Source of the DNA: Sneathiella sp.
Lineage (GTDB): Bacteria; Pseudomonadota; Alphaproteobacteria; Sneathiellales; Sneathiellaceae
Reading direction: 5' to 3'
Assembly (NCBI GenBank): GCA_002732675.1
Contig: NVRR01000006.1
Span: 1 to 8,108, forward strand
Length of the DNA stretch: 8,108 nt
Below are positions 5,460 to 8,108 of this stretch, piece by piece (within the stretch, counting starts at the first letter, position 1; the number at the start of each line of letters is the position of its first letter). Both the position numbers and the translations under genes were made by a program. The notes under the pieces are model-generated. The model was not told the DNA's origin. It saw only the letters and a program-made list of their open reading frames with translations, and did no database searches.

Positions 5460-5924
5460 ATGACAGCGCAGCAACAGTTTGATGAAACTCGAGTGGGAGA
5501 CGTGATCACAGGTCGGTCTTTCACGGTAACGCGAGAGACTATTCAAGCTTTCGCCGATGCATCGCTTGACTATAATCCGCTACATTTCGACGATAAATAT
5601 ATGGAAAATACCTTCGGAAAGACAACGTTTGACGGCGTCATCATGCATGGCATGCAGAATTTCCCCCTGATTTCCCGAACCCTGACCGACTGGTTGATCC
5701 CGCGTGGGGGATTTCATCGCCGCCTTGAAACCCGCTGGCTAAAACCTGTTAAGCTCGGCCACACCATAACGCCCGTCGCAACTTTTTCGGCAAAACGCCA
5801 GACGGACAAAGGCTTTTGGGTACTTTTTGATATTTCCGTCACCAATCAGGACGGAGATTTGGTTGCAACCGGCAATGCCATGGCCGAATTTCTGGATGTT
5901 ATTCCGGGAACCGCGGCGGCTTAA
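5460..5924 (+). CDS. MaoC-family enoyl hydratase/dehydratase (catalytic subunit)
   Basis: A 154-residue single hot-dog protein. It holds the hydratase-2 motif 'DASLDYNPLHFDD' (33-45), followed by 'VIMHGM' (60-65). Asp37 and His42 are five residues apart, the spacing of the catalytic Asp/His dyad in (R)-specific enoyl-CoA hydratases. The ATG at 5460 is preceded by GAAGGA (5445-5450) and starts 19 bases after the FAS1-like MaoC gene. The frame is open further upstream to an ATG at 5088, but that part overlaps the previous gene in another frame and has no MaoC features. The expected reaction is reversible hydration of a trans-2-enoyl thioester in the cytoplasm, with the upstream subunit completing the substrate tunnel. 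Transcription ends in a 27-base convergent gap before the oxygenase gene, where no strong terminator is visible. Confidence 0.9.
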   Translation: MTAQQQFDETRVGDVITGRSFTVTRETIQAFADASLDYNPLHFDDKYMENTFGKTTFDGVIMHGMQNFPLISRTLTDWLIPRGGFHRRLETRWLKPVKLGHTITPVATFSAKRQTDKGFWVLFDISVTNQDGDLVATGNAMAEFLDVIPGTAAA

Positions 5925-5951
5925 AACCGGTATTACGGACTCAGGCACGCC

Positions 5952-6902
5952 CTAATCGGCTGACGGTGGCGCGTAAACGGTGGTGATCGTTTCTTTCCAC
6001 GCAATGTCTGCTGCAAAGTCAGTCGGTCGTTTGATTGATTTCCCGCGAGCGGCGAGGTCATGGCAAAATATGTCGGATATCAAGGTTGTTGACAGGTCAT
6101 GACTGTGGTCATCATAAGACGCCGCCATTTTTTGCGTCTCGAAACAGTAGGCCTTCCAAAGTACCGAGAGCCGGACCTGACTAAAGTCGAAGCGGGCATA
6201 GTGTTTACCCTCTTCCATTACCTGCCAGTGATCATCATCGGCCAAGGAGAGGGTCGCATCATAACCGATGGTCTCATAGGTCCGCTGGTCTTCAATCGGC
6301 CCGACGCTGCCGACCCGGTGATACATATATTCGTTATCGGCGAGCACACAGCTGTTGGAAAATGGCGGATGCTCTGTTATCGACGGCGCGTCCAGTCCGT
6401 TTGGCCAATATTCGAAATCGCCACCCTCCCCGTCATAAAACCAAGTAATCGCCGAGGCGACAGGAATGGCCCATTCATGAAACAGGCCGGAATAGCCCAT
6501 TGGCGCCAACATCCAGCTCGGCACCTCGCGATTGTTGACTCCCCGAAAAAACGGCAAATCCAGGTGGCACGGCAATGATGGCGCAGGTAAATTGAGGTTG
6601 GTCATCATGGCAACGGGACGGATTACCTCTGCGTTGAAGGAGGATTTAGCCGCCTCGATAAATCGCTCGTTATAGAAAAATGGCTCCGCGCCGTCGAAGA
6701 CAACTTTCCCGCCCAGAGCCCAGAAATTACGGAACCAGCCGCCAGATGTCTCCCCGACATTGCGGTGAACGGCAGCAAGGGTTTTATAGGGGCTGCCGCG
6801 CCGGATCAAATCGATAACCCCGTCCGGGTCATCAAATGCCGGATCCAGTCTCATTGGCGGGGCAAGCAAGTCTTTTGGTCTAATCGTTTGTGAAACGCCC
6901 AT
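5952..6902 (-). CDS. Putative non-haem Fe(II)/2-oxoglutarate-type jelly-roll oxygenase
   Basis: A 316-residue soluble protein, not a member of any well-known subfamily I can name. It shows an HxD...H arrangement: His113-Leu-Asp115 in 'CHLDLPFF' and a distal His195 in 'YMYHRVG'. Between them lies a strand with 'GEGGDFEYWPNG' (158-169), resembling the GG-(E/D)-(L/F) turn of double-stranded beta-helix oxygenases, then 'NSCVLADNEYMYHRV', like the 'vlFd...lHrV' strand. Arg244 and Ser246 in 'VRLSVLWKAY' could form the 2-oxoglutarate-binding RxS motif. If correct, it would couple 2-oxoglutarate decarboxylation to oxidation of an unknown small molecule or acyl chain. The start has AAAGGA upstream on the minus strand. 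It is divergent from the PAS gene, with 185 bases between them, and convergent with maoC. The fold call is by motif only. Confidence 0.55.
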   Translation of the reverse strand: MGVSQTIRPKDLLAPPMRLDPAFDDPDGVIDLIRRGSPYKTLAAVHRNVGETSGGWFRNFWALGGKVVFDGAEPFFYNERFIEAAKSSFNAEVIRPVAMMTNLNLPAPSLPCHLDLPFFRGVNNREVPSWMLAPMGYSGLFHEWAIPVASAITWFYDGEGGDFEYWPNGLDAPSITEHPPFSNSCVLADNEYMYHRVGSVGPIEDQRTYETIGYDATLSLADDDHWQVMEEGKHYARFDFSQVRLSVLWKAYCFETQKMAASYDDHSHDLSTTLISDIFCHDLAARGKSIKRPTDFAADIAWKETITTVYAPPSAD

Positions 6903-7087
6903 TTTTTAGGTCCTTTTCTTTTCAATATGACACAATTCGCAATTGCCCGCAAATTTTCGGCTTCTTTCCCCCCTCATTGCAACGGCCAAAGAGACGGTGC
7001 TAAGGTATCGCACGTGGTCAATAAAGGCCTTTATGAAGGTTCGATATCTGAACTGGAATTGTCGATAAGGAAAAAGGAAAGCCCGAA
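6903..7087. promoter_or_regulatory. Divergent intergenic region with two palindromes and weak promoters
   Basis: This region separates the minus-strand oxygenase and plus-strand PAS genes. For the oxygenase, a sigma-70-like pair on the minus strand is TTGCGG (6952-6947) and CATATT (6929-6924) with a 17-base spacer. The inverted repeat CAATT-CGC-AATTG (6933-6945) lies in that spacer. For PAS, a weak pair is TTGCAA (6977-6982) and TAAGGT (7001-7006) with an 18-base spacer. It is followed by the exact 14-base palindrome ATAAAGGCCTTTAT (7021-7034). The promoter calls are tentative because only 3-4 of 6 positions match in each box. Confidence 0.3.
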
Positions 7088-7423
7088 ATGAAAAGTAGCG
7101 ATCTGGATATCCTCAATAACATGCCCTTCTTGTTCTGGGTAAAAGACCAGAACGGGAAATATCTATGGGGTAACCGCGCTATTTGCGACGCCGCCTCAGA
7201 GGATGTCACCGGAAAGACCGATGCCGAGCTGATCTGGTCGAAGAGCGCGGAAAAGCTGCGGAAAGCCGACAAGCAAGTATTTGAAACACGTCAGCCTGTT
7301 TACCTGCATGAGCATGTGATCAAGTCCGCCGGAGGAGAAATTACCTTGAATGTCTGCAAGTTTCTAGCGCAACTGGACGGCAAAGAGCGTAACTTCGGCG
7401 TTTCGTTTACAATAGGTGCTTAA
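7088..7423 (+). CDS. Single-domain PAS sensor protein
   Basis: A 111-residue protein that is essentially one PAS fold. 'NNMPFLFWVKDQNGKYLWGN' (10-29) is the typical first strands and turn of PAS_4/PAS_8-like domains ('WvKD-x-nGkYl-x-aN'). It is followed by 'DVTGKTDAEL' (39-48), a helix with 'ADKQVFETRQP', and closing strands ending in 'FGVSFTIG'. No kinase, GGDEF, EAL or DNA-binding output domain is attached, so it would have to act through a partner. AAAAAGGAAAG just upstream gives a good ribosome-binding site. The gene is divergent from the oxygenase and converges on the MFS gene with only 5 bases between stops. Cofactor or ligand cannot be inferred, because I see no haem- or flavin-specific signature such as the LOV 'GRNCRFLQ'. 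Confidence 0.85.
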   Translation: MKSSDLDILNNMPFLFWVKDQNGKYLWGNRAICDAASEDVTGKTDAELIWSKSAEKLRKADKQVFETRQPVYLHEHVIKSAGGEITLNVCKFLAQLDGKERNFGVSFTIGA

Positions 7424-7431
7424 GCGCCTTA
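7415..7431 (+). terminator. Weak terminator-like hairpin overlapping both convergent stops
   Basis: GGTGC (7415-7419) can pair with GCGCC (7424-7428) around a TTAA loop, followed by TTATTCT on the plus strand. The stem is only 5 pairs including one G-U, and the T-tract is interrupted. The loop contains the PAS stop codon, and the MFS stop starts one base after the stem. On the minus strand one pair becomes C-A and the stem is weaker. Confidence 0.25.
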
Positions 7432-8108
7432 TTCTGCTGGTTCCACTGTGGGTTTGATCTCCTGATGCCGTTGCGCAGGCAAGAGCAACGCGGCGGCAAC
7501 AATAAAACACGCGGCAGCGGCAGCGACGACCATTACCATCTCAAAGCCTTCGCCGGCTTCCAAAATGGCCCGGGCAACCAGCAGTGCCAACGCGCCAATT
7601 ACCAGATTCAACATCAATTTGACCGAAAGGACCTTGGCGCGCCACAAATCCGGGACATATCGGGAGATAATTGCATCTGTAATCGGTATTTGGCCAAAAA
7701 CGAATGCCATCGCGGCCAGCGCCGCAAAGAAAAGGCCATAATTAATCTGCGTGGCCATCAGGCCAATCAGCACCGGTTGCGCCGCCGCCACGACCAACAG
7801 CACTGATTTGATGTCCTTACTGTCGATAAGCCGCCCGACGGCCAATTGCGCAAAAGCGGCGAGCGCATATACGATGGCGGCCAGTAGCCCGGTTATCGCG
7901 ACATTAACAGAAACATCCGGCATGCTGACTTCAAACATCCGAGGAATGATAAAGGACATGGTTCCGAAGACAAAGCCGCCGGCTGAACTGATCAAGGCGA
8001 CAGCAAGCAGCGCCCGTGGCCATCCCGCGGCAAATCCGACCATTGCTTTTTCTCCGGGTGTGGCAATTGGCGGTTTTACTTTGCCGCGGCGAACAAAGAT
8101 CATAAAGG
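7429..8108 (-). CDS. MFS transporter, C-terminal half (5' end outside window)
   Basis: The frame stays open to the window edge, so about 226 C-terminal residues of a longer protein are present. Six hydrophobic segments can be traced, matching TM7-TM12 of a 12-helix major facilitator. Counting from the Met at 8103, they are about 30-54, 68-92, 100-123, 124-146, 157-183 and 188-208. The first about 28 residues are basic and polar ('RRGKVKPP'), like the central cytoplasmic loop between TM6 and TM7. 'GRLIDSKDIKS', after the second segment, resembles the motif-A-like loop between TM8 and TM9. The C-terminus is short and polar. The Met at 8103 is therefore probably internal and not the start. Substrate cannot be predicted. 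The gene converges on the PAS gene with 5 bases between stops. Confidence 0.85.
   Translation of the reverse strand, partial: FMIFVRRGKVKPPIATPGEKAMVGFAAGWPRALLAVALISSAGGFVFGTMSFIIPRMFEVSMPDVSVNVAITGLLAAIVYALAAFAQLAVGRLIDSKDIKSVLLVVAAAQPVLIGLMATQINYGLFFAALAAMAFVFGQIPITDAIISRYVPDLWRAKVLSVKLMLNLVIGALALLVARAILEAGEGFEMVMVVAAAAACFIVAAALLLPAQRHQEIKPTVEPAE

Noticed and set aside
4787..5524. 245-codon minus-strand open frame
   Set aside because: It lies antisense to the VOC and MaoC genes, which have clear family motifs. Its own translation shows no domain.
6099..6578. 159-codon plus-strand open frame
   Set aside because: Antisense to the oxygenase gene, no domain, no ribosome-binding site.

Overview
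The window looks like chromosomal DNA of an alphaproteobacterium. The base composition is moderate, near or slightly above 50% G+C by eye. The gene content also fits: a zeta-class glutathione transferase next to a DUF2783 protein, a CHASE2 cyclase-like receptor, split MaoC dehydratases and a single-domain PAS protein. Ribosome-binding sites are clear and purine-rich. I see no rRNA, tRNA, CRISPR array, insertion sequence or prophage gene. The genus cannot be named from the sequence alone.

Region 1 (1-1085, plus strand) is the end of an aromatic-ring catabolic operon. It holds the C-terminus of an FAD-dependent aromatic hydroxylase, a 65-residue DUF2783 protein overlapping it by ATGA, and maleylacetoacetate isomerase (maiA). 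The likely job is hydroxylation of an aromatic acid toward gentisate or homogentisate, followed by cis-trans isomerisation of the ring-cleavage product.

Region 2 (1124-3517, minus strand, convergent with maiA) is one large membrane protein. It has an N-terminal anchor, an extracytoplasmic CHASE2 sensor, three transmembrane helices, an acidic proline-rich linker of about 190 residues, and a class III nucleotidyl cyclase domain. The cyclase domain keeps both metal aspartates but has lost both transition-state residues (Asn to Ile, Arg to Cys). It may be a pseudo-cyclase.

Region 3 (3518-4120) is about 600 bases with no conventional gene. It contains a strong sigma-54-like -24/-12 motif that is itself nearly palindromic, a 36-codon ORF with an excellent Shine-Dalgarno sequence, a long imperfect hairpin right after that ORF, and a 10-base direct repeat flanking the hairpin.

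Region 4 (4121-5924, plus strand) is a three-gene operon: a two-lobed VOC (glyoxalase-fold) protein, a FAS1-like MaoC subunit lacking the catalytic dyad, and a MaoC hydratase carrying it. The two MaoC proteins probably form a heteromeric enoyl hydratase/dehydratase. The true substrate is unknown.

Region 5 (5952-8108) holds a minus-strand putative jelly-roll non-haem iron oxygenase with an HxD...H triad, a divergently oriented PAS-only protein, and the C-terminal half of an MFS transporter on the minus strand that runs off the window. The 185-base divergent intergenic region carries two short palindromes that could be operators.
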